Shown here: in pieces, positions 1-7,863 of the stretch
How positions within the stretch are numbered: the stretch's first letter is position 1
Layout: every line of letters begins with the position of its first letter
From: Prochlorococcus marinus XMU1404
GTDB lineage: Bacteria; Cyanobacteriota; Cyanobacteriia; PCC-6307; Cyanobiaceae
Assembly: GCF_017696175.1 (NCBI RefSeq)
Contig: NZ_JAAORE010000001.1
Location: forward strand, 62,001 to 126,000
Length of the DNA: 64,000 nucleotides
Reading direction: 5' to 3'
The notes under the pieces: model-generated
What the model was told of the DNA's origin: nothing
Databases searched by the model: none
What the model saw: the letters and a program-made list of their open reading frames with translations, nothing else
Made by a program: the position numbers and the translations under genes

Positions 1-1
1 T

Positions 2-1888
2 AGGTTAGGACAAATTGTTGTTGATAATGATCATATTGCTGCTAAAGCAATAGAAATTCTTAAAAAGAAGAAAGCGGGAAGATTAACTTTTTTACCTTTA
101 AATAGAATTAAAAGTCAAAAAAAGAATTATGCAATTTCAAGATTTGAAAATAACAGGGAGAATGGATTTATTGATAAAGCTATTAATCTAATTACTTTTG
201 ATGAAGTCTATTCAGATGTTTTTCGATATGTTTTTGGAGATACTTTGGTTTTTTCAGACTTATCCTCAGCTAGGTTATCTACACAAAAAAATAGGTTGGT
301 CACCTTAAGTGGTGAATTACTAGAAGCAAGTGGTGCTATTACAGGAGGTAGCAAGTTAAATAAAGATTTGGCTTATAGGTTTGGAATTAATAATGATATT
401 GATGATTCTAGTCCTCTAAAAGAAAGATTATTAATTATCGAAGAAGCTTTAAAAGAGTCAAATAATGATTTGATAATAAAAAATAATAGACTTAGTAAAT
501 TAAATTCTAACCGCAGTCAAATTATTGAGGATTGTGCCTCATTTAATAAAGAAATTGAAGTAAATCAAGATTCCCTTAAAGTTGTCTCGCAAAGAATTGA
601 GGATTGTAAATCGAGATTAAATAAACTTGATACTGCTAATAATTTATTAGTTAACGAGTTAGATCATTTAAAAAATGAATTGAAGCCTTATCACGATAAG
701 TTTAATCAACTACAAACCATTCAAAAGGCAAATTATGAAAAAAATCAAAAATCATCATTAATAGCTTTTAATGACGATTTTAATAATCTTGATAAAAAAC
801 TTGAATTACTTATTAAGGAGAGAAATACATTACTAGATAAAAAGAATCAATTTGCTTTAGATAAAGAGCGTATCAATAATTCATTAAAAATTACTTTACT
901 ACAAGAAAAAAACTTGCAGGAATCTATTAAACAACTCGCAATTGCTCATAGTGAATGGATAGAAAAAAGAGATGAATTTAAAAAAGAGCTTTTAGATCTC
1001 GATAATCAAAAAAATTCTCTAGAAAGGGATTTAGGTTTATTGAGAAGGAAAAGAGATGAATTAAACTCTTCAATTTCAAATAAAAGGCAAGAATATAATA
1101 ACTATCTGTTGAAGCTTGAATATCTTGAAAGGGATATGCATTCTCTTAAAGAAGAGATGAGGAGCGAGAAAATAAAATTAGAAAATTATAAAAAAGATCT
1201 ACCTAATCCTTCGCCGCATTTTGGAGAATATGAAGGAAAAACTCTTGATTTTTTGCAATCAGAAATCTCGATCATAAATGGAAAACTACAAAGCTTAGAA
1301 CCTGTGAATATGTTGGCTCTTGATGAATTAGAAGAATTAATTGAGAGATTAAATGGTTTGCGAGAAAAATTGGAAATTTTATCTAATGAAAGATCTGAAT
1401 TATTGCTGAGAATAGAAACTGTATCGACGATGCGTCAAGAGGCTTTTATGCAAGCATTTAAAGAAGTTGATAAACACTTTAGAGAAATTTTTGCCAATTT
1501 ATCTGACGGAGATGGTTTTCTTCAACTTGAAAATCCTAATTCTCCTTTAGAAGGAGGATTAACTTTAGTGGCTCATCCTAAGGGAAAAAATGTCAGAAGA
1601 TTAGCCTCTATGTCAGGTGGTGAAAAATCATTAACTGCTTTAAGTTTTTTATTTGCTTTGCAGAAGTATAAACCTTCACCTTTTTATGCATTAGATGAGG
1701 TTGATAGTTTCTTAGATGGCATAAATGTTGAAAGGTTGTCAAAATTAATATCTAATCAGTCATCAAATGCTCAATTTATAGTCGTAAGTCATAGAAGGCC
1801 TATGATTAGTGCGTCTGAACGCACAATTGGTGTTGCGCAAGCAAGAGGTGCTAATACTCAAGTTCTTGGGTTACCAAATGCTGCATAA
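2..1888 (+). CDS. smc: Chromosome segregation protein SMC, C-terminal part (5' end outside window)
   Basis: The reading frame is open from the window's left edge. It encodes the rest of the hinge (GELLEASGAITGG), a long charged coiled coil (roughly positions 400-1420) and the C-terminal ATPase lobe. That lobe carries the ABC signature MSGGEKS and the Walker B/D-loop segment FYALDEVDSFLDG. In the SMC family the C lobe pairs with an N lobe that would lie left of this window. SMC condenses and helps segregate the nucleoid. The downstream PRC-barrel gene follows after about 45 nt on the same strand. No frameshift is visible. Confidence 0.95.
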   Translation, partial: RLGQIVVDNDHIAAKAIEILKKKKAGRLTFLPLNRIKSQKKNYAISRFENNRENGFIDKAINLITFDEVYSDVFRYVFGDTLVFSDLSSARLSTQKNRLVTLSGELLEASGAITGGSKLNKDLAYRFGINNDIDDSSPLKERLLIIEEALKESNNDLIIKNNRLSKLNSNRSQIIEDCASFNKEIEVNQDSLKVVSQRIEDCKSRLNKLDTANNLLVNELDHLKNELKPYHDKFNQLQTIQKANYEKNQKSSLIAFNDDFNNLDKKLELLIKERNTLLDKKNQFALDKERINNSLKITLLQEKNLQESIKQLAIAHSEWIEKRDEFKKELLDLDNQKNSLERDLGLLRRKRDELNSSISNKRQEYNNYLLKLEYLERDMHSLKEEMRSEKIKLENYKKDLPNPSPHFGEYEGKTLDFLQSEISIINGKLQSLEPVNMLALDELEELIERLNGLREKLEILSNERSELLLRIETVSTMRQEAFMQAFKEVDKHFREIFANLSDGDGFLQLENPNSPLEGGLTLVAHPKGKNVRRLASMSGGEKSLTALSFLFALQKYKPSPFYALDEVDSFLDGINVERLSKLISNQSSNAQFIVVSHRRPMISASERTIGVAQARGANTQVLGLPNAA

Positions 1889-1933
1889 ACACACTTTTTT
1901 AAATTTATACGTCAGAATGATAAAAAGCTATTT

Positions 1934-2989
1934 ATGAGTTTGTCTAACACATCTGCTAATAAGAATAGCCCTAACTCGGTTCCTAGTGAACGTTTATGGT
2001 TAAGGTCAGAATTAATGGGAACGCAAGTTATAACTACTGATACTGGTAGGCGTTTAGGCGTAGTTGGGGAAGTTGTTGTTGATATCGATAGAAGAGAAGT
2101 GGTCGCTTTGGGACTAAGAGATAATCCACTCACAAGATTTTTACCAGGGTTGCCAAAATGGATGCCTTTAGAAAGTATAAAGCAAGTTGGAGATGTCATA
2201 TTAGTTGACTCCCTAGATTCTTTGAGTGAAAGTTTTTCTCCAGAAAGATATGGGAAAGTAATTAATTGTCAGGTTATTACAGAATCTGGACAACTTTTAG
2301 GGAGAGTTCTTGGCTTTTCTTTTGATATTGAGACTGGGGATTTGATTTCTCTTGTTATGGGTGCTGTTGGTGTTCCACTTTTAGGTGAGGGAGTTTTAAG
2401 TACTTGGGAAATTCCTGTTGAGGAAATCGTAAGTAGTGGTACTGATAGGATTATTGTTTATGAAGGCGCTGAAGATAAATTGAAGCAACTTAGTAGTGGT
2501 TTACTTGAGAAACTTGGAGTAGGGGGTTCTTCATGGGATGAAAGGGAAGCAAATGGATACTCAGCAAATCTTGTACCTGTAGAGAATCAGTTACTTTCAG
2601 GTTCGGAATCAGAACAGCAAAACACTTTGGTAGAGGAATATGAAGAAGTTGTTAAACAAGATGATTATGAAGATGATTATGAAGATGATTATGAAGATGA
2701 ACTTGAATATGTTGAAATAAAGGACCCTTCAGAGGAAATGAATAACAGAAAAAAGCTTTATATGGATAATGATTATTCTGATCAGATTGAGAATCAAAAT
2801 AGTATTAATCCAATAGAAGAAAACAACAATATTGATTTAAAGCAAAAGAAACAATCAAGTACTAATTTAGCTTCGAAAAGACCAATTCAAAATTCAACTG
2901 AAACTTTAGATATTGAACCACTAGATGAAAAAAATTTAGTTCAAGATAATAAAAAATCAAAAAAGTTTGAAATTGATGATCCTTGGTAA
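1934..2989 (+). CDS. PRC-barrel domain protein with acidic repetitive tail
   Basis: A protein of 351 aa. Two PRC-barrel-like modules occupy roughly residues 25-90 and 95-180 (for example TDTGRRLGVVGEVVVDIDRR and ESGQLLGRVLGFSFDIETGD). A long acidic, Asn/Lys-rich tail follows, including three DDYE repeats near residues 243-254. PRC barrels occur in reaction-centre H subunits and in RimM, where they mediate protein or RNA contacts. The substrate here is unknown. There is no signal peptide or membrane segment. It is probably co-transcribed with smc. The fold assignment is fairly secure and the function is not. Confidence 0.8.
   Translation: MSLSNTSANKNSPNSVPSERLWLRSELMGTQVITTDTGRRLGVVGEVVVDIDRREVVALGLRDNPLTRFLPGLPKWMPLESIKQVGDVILVDSLDSLSESFSPERYGKVINCQVITESGQLLGRVLGFSFDIETGDLISLVMGAVGVPLLGEGVLSTWEIPVEEIVSSGTDRIIVYEGAEDKLKQLSSGLLEKLGVGGSSWDEREANGYSANLVPVENQLLSGSESEQQNTLVEEYEEVVKQDDYEDDYEDDYEDELEYVEIKDPSEEMNNRKKLYMDNDYSDQIENQNSINPIEENNNIDLKQKKQSSTNLASKRPIQNSTETLDIEPLDEKNLVQDNKKSKKFEIDDPW
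2660..2695 (+). repeat. Three perfect 12-bp tandem repeats inside the PRC-barrel gene
   Basis: The unit GATGATTATGAA is repeated three times exactly, with a degenerate fourth unit following. It stays in frame and encodes DDYE repeats. Because the unit is a multiple of three, copy-number change would alter tail length without a frameshift. Confidence 0.9.
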
Positions 2990-2992
2990 TTG

Positions 2993-4258
2993 CTAAAGTT
3001 TTTTTATTGAACTAAAAATTATAGAAGCAAGTTTTTTTGCAGCACCTATATCGCCTCTTTCTTTGTGTAGATTATCCCTAATACTTTTTAATTGATCTTT
3101 ATTTTTAATAAGAAATAATGCTTCTCTTGCAACTTTTCTAGGGGAAATATTACCTATCCTTTCAGGGACAATCAATTTTTTAGCTTTAATATTTGGCCAA
3201 GCAAAAAACTTCTTTTTTTTAAGATAAAAATTTTTAATTATAAAAGTTAGGCATCTATTTATAAATGAAATTTTTCCAATTACTCCAAAAATTCCATCCC
3301 ATGCATTCATCACATTTAAATGTTGAGTTGGTAGAACAACTAACATTGGAAGAGTAATTGCTGCTAATTCTGCAGTATTTGCTCCTACAGTTGTAATTGC
3401 AAGATCACATTCTTTTAATATTTCATAGCAAGGGTGTTTCTTGATTAGATAAATTTTTGTATTTTTTGATGTTTCAATTACATAATCAAAACGAGAGTCT
3501 TTGAAGTTTTGAATTGTTTTGATTTTTGATGAGTAATATTTAGTAATTGGATTTTTGTTGCTTTGAAAAAATAAATATTCACTTTTATCAGTAGTTGGGG
3601 CAATGGGGATTATAAAATTTATATTTTGATTTTTTTCAGCAATATGATCTGCAACTTCTAAGAAGAAAGGAATTCCAATAGAAAGTTTTGCTTTTTTAGA
3701 ACCAGGAAACAATGCAATATAGTGTTTTTCTTTATTTCTTAATGATATTTCACTATCAATTTTGATATCTGCCATCAAATCGCCAATGACTTTACATTTA
3801 TATTTATATCTTTTAGGTATTAACTCTTTTACTTTTACATTCATAGCAGCAATTTCGTTGGTCCATTGCGGCCAACGCGAAACCCATTCAGCATATGTGA
3901 TATTTAAATAACCCAATCTTTTAGATAATAAAATGCTCCAAAATTGATCCCCACCAAGGAAAATAACTACCCCTTTTTTTGGCCAATTCGCAAAAGAATG
4001 TGGCTTGATTAATAATTTCCAAAAACTTTTGGCTTTTGTAATTAATTCGAATTTATTCCATGAATTTGCAACTAAAAATTCTTTACCAGTTGCATTTGGG
4101 CAAGGAACTAGGACTAACCTCAGAGTGAAATTAAGTTTATCGTTACCACATAGTGATTTATTTATTTTGTTAAGCTCATCCACTACAGGATTTACCCATG
4201 TAGTTAATTCACCAGGACCATTGGAAACTATAACAACTGCAACTGGATTTTTTTTCAT
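2993..4258 (-). CDS. LpxB-like glycosyltransferase family protein
   Basis: A protein of 421 aa. The N-terminus SNGPGELTTWVNPVVDEL and the later segments ALFPGSKKAKLSIGIPFF and AITTVGANTAELAAITLPM resemble lipid-A-disaccharide synthase (GT-B fold; N lobe to about residue 170, UDP-sugar-binding C lobe after it). The architecture is that of a cyanobacterial LpxB-related group, so the acceptor need not be a lipid A precursor. It is convergent with the PRC-barrel gene, with only 3 nt between the stop codons. A more distant relative lies at 55986-57185. ATG start. Family assignment is moderate; the substrate is not known. Confidence 0.65.
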   Translation of the reverse strand: MKKNPVAVVIVSNGPGELTTWVNPVVDELNKINKSLCGNDKLNFTLRLVLVPCPNATGKEFLVANSWNKFELITKAKSFWKLLIKPHSFANWPKKGVVIFLGGDQFWSILLSKRLGYLNITYAEWVSRWPQWTNEIAAMNVKVKELIPKRYKYKCKVIGDLMADIKIDSEISLRNKEKHYIALFPGSKKAKLSIGIPFFLEVADHIAEKNQNINFIIPIAPTTDKSEYLFFQSNKNPITKYYSSKIKTIQNFKDSRFDYVIETSKNTKIYLIKKHPCYEILKECDLAITTVGANTAELAAITLPMLVVLPTQHLNVMNAWDGIFGVIGKISFINRCLTFIIKNFYLKKKKFFAWPNIKAKKLIVPERIGNISPRKVAREALFLIKNKDQLKSIRDNLHKERGDIGAAKKLASIIFSSIKKL

Positions 4259-4283
4259 TGCAGTTTAGCAAGAATACATTAAA

Positions 4284-4365
4284 TGCGGACGGCGAGACTT
4301 GAACTCGCAAGGCCGAAGCCACACGCTCCTTAGACGTGCGCGTCTACCAATTCCGCCACGTCCGC
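4284..4365 (-). tRNA. tRNA-Leu, anticodon AAG
   Basis: A full cloverleaf reads on the minus strand. The acceptor GCGGACG pairs with CGTCCGC, the discriminator is A, and the D arm starts GCGGAATTGGTAGACGC. The anticodon stem CACGT/GCGTG closes the loop CTAAGGA, giving anticodon AAG. A long class-II variable arm (TGGCTTCGGCC) and a T arm with TTCAAGT follow. CCA is not encoded. The 82-nt length and variable arm fit tRNA-Leu. A34 would normally need conversion to inosine to read CUN codons. A weak TATGAT -10-like hexamer lies on the minus strand at 4408-4413, with no recognisable -35. Confidence 0.93.
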
Positions 4366-4626
4366 AAAGGGTTCTTAGCAACCGGGGGATACCTAAACCT
4401 TAGAAATATCATACATTATTGGCTGAAATAAGCATGTAGTTCTAAAAGAGTATTTTTGAATATGATGAATAATTTTTCTATTGCATAAAACAAATATTTA
4501 TACATATATAACGTTCTAGGTTGTATTGTAAAAAATGTCCTCTGATCACTAAAAAATTTTGTTAAATACTTTGGCAAATAATTTTTTATTTTAAGTCATT
4601 TTCATTTCTTCAATTTAATTTTCATA

Positions 4627-5976
4627 ATGGTTGAAAAAGTTTTAATTGCTAATCGTGGAGAAATAGCTTTGCGAATTGTCAGAAGTTGTAGAGAACTAGG
4701 TATTGCAACCGTAGCAGTTTTTAGCACTGTAGATAAAAAAGCATTGCATGTTCAGCTTGCTGATGAAGCGGTTTGCGTTGGAGATTCGTTAAGTAATAAG
4801 AGTTATTTAAATATTCCCAATATACTTGCTGCTGCTACATCGAGAGGAGTTGATGCTATTCATCCTGGTTATGGATTTCTTGCTGAAAATGATAAATTTG
4901 CTGAGATGTGTAACGATCACGGCATAGTTTTTATTGGTCCATCTCCTAAAGCTATTAGATCTATGGGAGATAAATCTACAGCTAAAGAAACTATGGAAGC
5001 AGTTGGAGTTCCAACAGTACCTGGTAGTAAAGGTTTGTTATCAAATATAGATGAGGCTTATCAATTGGCAGATGATATTGGCTATCCGGTAATTATTAAA
5101 GCCACTGCTGGAGGAGGTGGAAGAGGTATGAGATTGGTCGAAAATTCCGATAATCTCGAAAAAATGTTTAAAGCAGCACAAGGTGAAGCAGAAGCAGCTT
5201 TTGGTAATGCTGGTTTATATATGGAGAAATTTATAAAGAAGCCAAGACATGTAGAAATTCAGATTTTGGCGGATAGATCAGGCAATGTTGTTCATTTAGG
5301 AGAGCGAGATTGTTCAGTTCAAAGAAGACATCAGAAGTTACTGGAAGAATCTCCTAGTCCTGCGATTAACGCTGAACTAAGAAAAAAAATGGGGAACGCA
5401 GCTATTGCTGCTGCAAAAAGTATTGGCTACGAAGGAGCTGGTACAGTTGAATTTTTAGTCGATGATGATGATAATTTTTATTTTATGGAAATGAATACTA
5501 GGATTCAAGTTGAACATCCTGTTACTGAAATGGTTACGGGAGTTGATTTAATAGCTGAGCAAATTAAAATTGCAAGCGGAGTAAGCTTGGAATTTAGTCA
5601 GAATGATATCCATTTAAACGGTCATGCCATTGAATGTAGAATAAATGCTGAAGATCCGTCTCATAATTTCCGACCATCACCTGGAAAAATAACTGGGTGG
5701 CTTCCTCCTGGTGGGCCTGGTGTAAGGGTGGATAGTCATGTTTATACCGGCTATGAAATACCTCCTTTCTATGACTCTTTAATTGGTAAATTAATAGTTT
5801 GGGGAAAAGATCGTAATACTGCAATTAAACGTATGAATAGGGCTTTAAATGAATGCGCAGTAACTGGTATTCCTACAACAATTAACTTTCATCTGACCTT
5901 ACTGAATAAATCTAAATTTAAGGAAGGAAAAATACATACTAAATATGTAGAAGAAGAATTATTGCCAAATTACTGA
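4627..5976 (+). CDS. accC: Acetyl-CoA carboxylase, biotin carboxylase subunit
   Basis: A protein of 449 aa, full length for AccC. It begins with the typical biotin-carboxylase N-terminus ([18 protein letters not shown]). It has [10 protein letters not shown] near residue 80, the ATP-grasp glycine loop [11 protein letters not shown] near residue 158, and the catalytic segment [15 protein letters not shown] near residue 286. It carboxylates the biotin of AccB in the first step of fatty-acid synthesis. The ATG start at 4627 follows about 260 nt of AT-rich sequence shared with the upstream region of tRNA-Leu. The biotin carrier is not in this window. Confidence 0.97.
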   Translation: MVEKVLIANRGEIALRIVRSCRELGIATVAVFSTVDKKALHVQLADEAVCVGDSLSNKSYLNIPNILAAATSRGVDAIHPGYGFLAENDKFAEMCNDHGIVFIGPSPKAIRSMGDKSTAKETMEAVGVPTVPGSKGLLSNIDEAYQLADDIGYPVIIKATAGGGGRGMRLVENSDNLEKMFKAAQGEAEAAFGNAGLYMEKFIKKPRHVEIQILADRSGNVVHLGERDCSVQRRHQKLLEESPSPAINAELRKKMGNAAIAAAKSIGYEGAGTVEFLVDDDDNFYFMEMNTRIQVEHPVTEMVTGVDLIAEQIKIASGVSLEFSQNDIHLNGHAIECRINAEDPSHNFRPSPGKITGWLPPGGPGVRVDSHVYTGYEIPPFYDSLIGKLIVWGKDRNTAIKRMNRALNECAVTGIPTTINFHLTLLNKSKFKEGKIHTKYVEEELLPNY

Positions 5977-5996
5977 GAAAAGTTAAATGATTTCTA

Positions 5997-6308
5997 TTAA
6001 ATATGTGTATGAATTGCAAGTTTTATGAGTCCTTGTTGACCAACTAAAATCTCTCTTAAAAAGCTTATCACTCCAATCCATATTACCGGTCCAACGTCAA
6101 CTCCTCCAATAGGAGGAATGAATTTTCTTGTTAAATTAAGAATAGAGTTTGATGGTATTGAAATTAATAACCATAAACCTTTACTTAAATCAATTTTTGG
6201 GTACCAACTAAGAATTAATCTTATTAGAAAAACGATAGTTAGATATGAAAGAGAAATCCCTAAACTAACATCTAAAATTTGAAGAGAGTTAACAAGCAAG
6301 GAAATCAC
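5997..6308 (-). CDS. YggT/Ycf19 family membrane protein
   Basis: A protein of 103 aa with two hydrophobic segments (about residues 15-35 and 70-90). It carries the family signature region FLIRLILSWYPKID and a P-x-I-G-G-V-D turn before the second helix. YggT/Ycf19 proteins are small integral membrane proteins found across cyanobacteria and plastids, with roles suggested in chloroplast or nucleoid organisation and osmotic adaptation. It is convergent with accC. The family call is good; the exact role is unknown. Confidence 0.85.
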   Translation of the reverse strand: MISLLVNSLQILDVSLGISLSYLTIVFLIRLILSWYPKIDLSKGLWLLISIPSNSILNLTRKFIPPIGGVDVGPVIWIGVISFLREILVGQQGLIKLAIHTHI

Positions 6309-6390
6309 AATTATTTAATTCATCTTAATAAATAACCCACTGAAACGTATTTAATTCGTATTATAAATTGAGAATTTAATATTTAAAAAA

Positions 6391-6576
6391 GTGTTTCAAA
6401 TCTCAAATTTATCTCTAGTCGCAGATTTTTCTGCTGAAGTTGCAAATAATTCTGCAGTTGGAATGATAGGTAGTTTTATTGCTGCTGCTTTACTTATCGT
6501 TATTCCAGCCAGTGCATTTTTGATTTTTGTCAGTCAGAAAGATTCCCTCGATCGTACTTCTACAGGAAGACGCTAG
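6391..6576 (+). CDS. psbX: Photosystem II protein PsbX
   Basis: A protein of 61 aa starting at GTG (6391). One central transmembrane helix ([25 protein letters not shown]) is followed by the short polar tail [13 protein letters not shown], as in marine cyanobacterial PsbX. PsbX is a low-mass PSII subunit near cytochrome b559 that affects the plastoquinone-binding region. ycf66 follows 79 nt downstream on the same strand. The 82-nt upstream gap is AT-rich and contains TATTAT/TATAAA-like hexamers but no strong -35. Confidence 0.85.
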   Translation: MFQISNLSLVADFSAEVANNSAVGMIGSFIAAALLIVIPASAFLIFVSQKDSLDRTSTGRR

Positions 6577-6655
6577 TTTTTGTAAAAGTTTTAAGTACAC
6601 TATATATATAGGGAATTTAAGAAACCCTTTTAAAAATAAATTTTGGAGAAAGAAT

Positions 6656-7579
6656 GTGGTCAATGCTAGTCTCAATTGGGCCAGTATTGTTGGTATTGTC
6701 CTCGCTGTTTGTGGAGGAGGCCTTTATTTTCTGAGGTCTTTTAAACCTGCATTAGCAAGAGATTATGATGTTTTCTTCGCAGCCATAGGACTTTTGTGCG
6801 GGGGAATATTATTTTTCCAAGGCTGGAGGCTAGATCCCATCCTTCAGTTTGGTCAGTTTTTGTTAGCAGGAACCACAGTTTTTTTTGCATATGAAAGTGT
6901 GCGATTGAGGGGAGTTGCTACTGATCAAGCAAGAAGGTCATCTTATTTTGATGATGATCCTATTTCTGATGTTCCTAGAAATTCTAGGGGTAGATTTAAT
7001 GAAGATTACGATAGGTTTCAGCAGCCTGAAAGACCATCAAGAAGATTTAAACCTCAAGAAGATGAATTTGAAGAAGACTATATGGAGGGGAGATCTCGTA
7101 GGAGGAATGTTTCAAGAGCTATACCTTCTGCCGCTGCAAGCAGAAGCAGGCCATCTACAAGAGAAGCAGATCAGTTTGACAATGATGAACCTATAAGGAG
7201 AAGAAGAAGACAGACTAGTGCAAGTAATCAATCAGAAGGAAATAACTTTGGTGAGAGACGCAACTTATCTCGCAATGAAGTTAAAACAGGATCAAGACCT
7301 AGAATGAATCGGACAGTTTCTAGACAAGATGATATTTCTTCGCCTGCTGATTCTTCTCCATCAAGCAAGAAACCTACAAGATCTCCTATCAGGCAGCAGA
7401 CTTCAACAGCTCAAGTTGAAGATGCTTCATTCAAAGATACTAAGCAAGTTAAAAAAAATCGTGAGACTCGTAGAGTAAGCTCTTCAGATAGATCAAGTTC
7501 AAAAAATCAAAATGGTAGATATACCGTTGGAACAAACAAAAAGAAACCAAGAGATAACAGCTCTAGATTTGATGATTAA
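6656..7579 (+). CDS. ycf66: Ycf66 family membrane protein with long basic tail
   Basis: I start this at GTG 6656, preceded by GGAGA with 6-nt spacing. The frame stays open further upstream, but those codons overlap psbX and do not look conserved. The 307-aa product has an N-terminal Ycf66 domain of about 90 residues with three hydrophobic helices (SIVGIVLAVCGGGLYFLRSF; FFAAIGLLCGGILFF; QFLLAGTTVFFAYESVRLRG). About 210 residues of Arg/Ser/Asp-rich low-complexity sequence follow. Ycf66 is found in cyanobacteria and some plastids and has no assigned biochemical role. The basic tail might bind nucleic acid or acidic partners, but that is inference. Confidence 0.85.
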   Translation: MVNASLNWASIVGIVLAVCGGGLYFLRSFKPALARDYDVFFAAIGLLCGGILFFQGWRLDPILQFGQFLLAGTTVFFAYESVRLRGVATDQARRSSYFDDDPISDVPRNSRGRFNEDYDRFQQPERPSRRFKPQEDEFEEDYMEGRSRRRNVSRAIPSAAASRSRPSTREADQFDNDEPIRRRRRQTSASNQSEGNNFGERRNLSRNEVKTGSRPRMNRTVSRQDDISSPADSSPSSKKPTRSPIRQQTSTAQVEDASFKDTKQVKKNRETRRVSSSDRSSSKNQNGRYTVGTNKKKPRDNSSRFDD

Positions 7580-7855
7580 TTATAAGATTCCTGCCCATTT
7601 TAAAAACGATTGTTGACTAAATAATTCAATTAGTATTATCGCTAGGAATCCGATCATTGCAAATCTACCATTAGTTATTTCAGAATAACTACTCCACCCA
7701 AATTTGTATTCATCTTCAATATGAATTGATTTTTCATCTAATTCATTGTCTTTAGTTTGTTCATTAATGTAATTTACATCTTCTTGATGTTCTATAAAAC
7801 TCTCATTACCTAAATTAGTAACTTCTGAGTTAGTTTGTTCTTCTTTAGAATTCAT
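7580..7855 (-). CDS. hli: High-light-inducible (Hlip/ELIP-type) protein with acidic N-terminal extension
   Basis: A protein of 91 aa. The C-terminal third carries the chlorophyll-binding helix motif ExxNGRFAMIGFLA, with the charged E/R pair and Asn of LHC-like helices. An unusually long acidic, soluble extension of about 55 residues precedes it. Hlips protect thylakoids by binding chlorophyll and carotenoid near PSII. The stop codon abuts that of ycf66. The gene sits 8 nt downstream of the ABC transporter gene on the same strand, so it may share that transcript. Confidence 0.85.
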   Translation of the reverse strand: MNSKEEQTNSEVTNLGNESFIEHQEDVNYINEQTKDNELDEKSIHIEDEYKFGWSSYSEITNGRFAMIGFLAIILIELFSQQSFLKWAGIL

Positions 7856-7863
7856 CTTTTTTG

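Noticed and set aside
4005-4268. 87-aa frame antisense to the LpxB-like gene
   Set aside because: It is a shadow of a well-supported gene on the other strand, with no start context.
5594-5824. 76-aa frame antisense to accC
   Set aside because: Overlaps strongly conserved AccC sequence; its composition is that of a reverse frame.
6609-6632. AGGG/CCCT hairpin with TTTT between psbX and ycf66 as a terminator
   Set aside because: A 4-bp stem with an 11-nt loop and four T residues is too weak to support.
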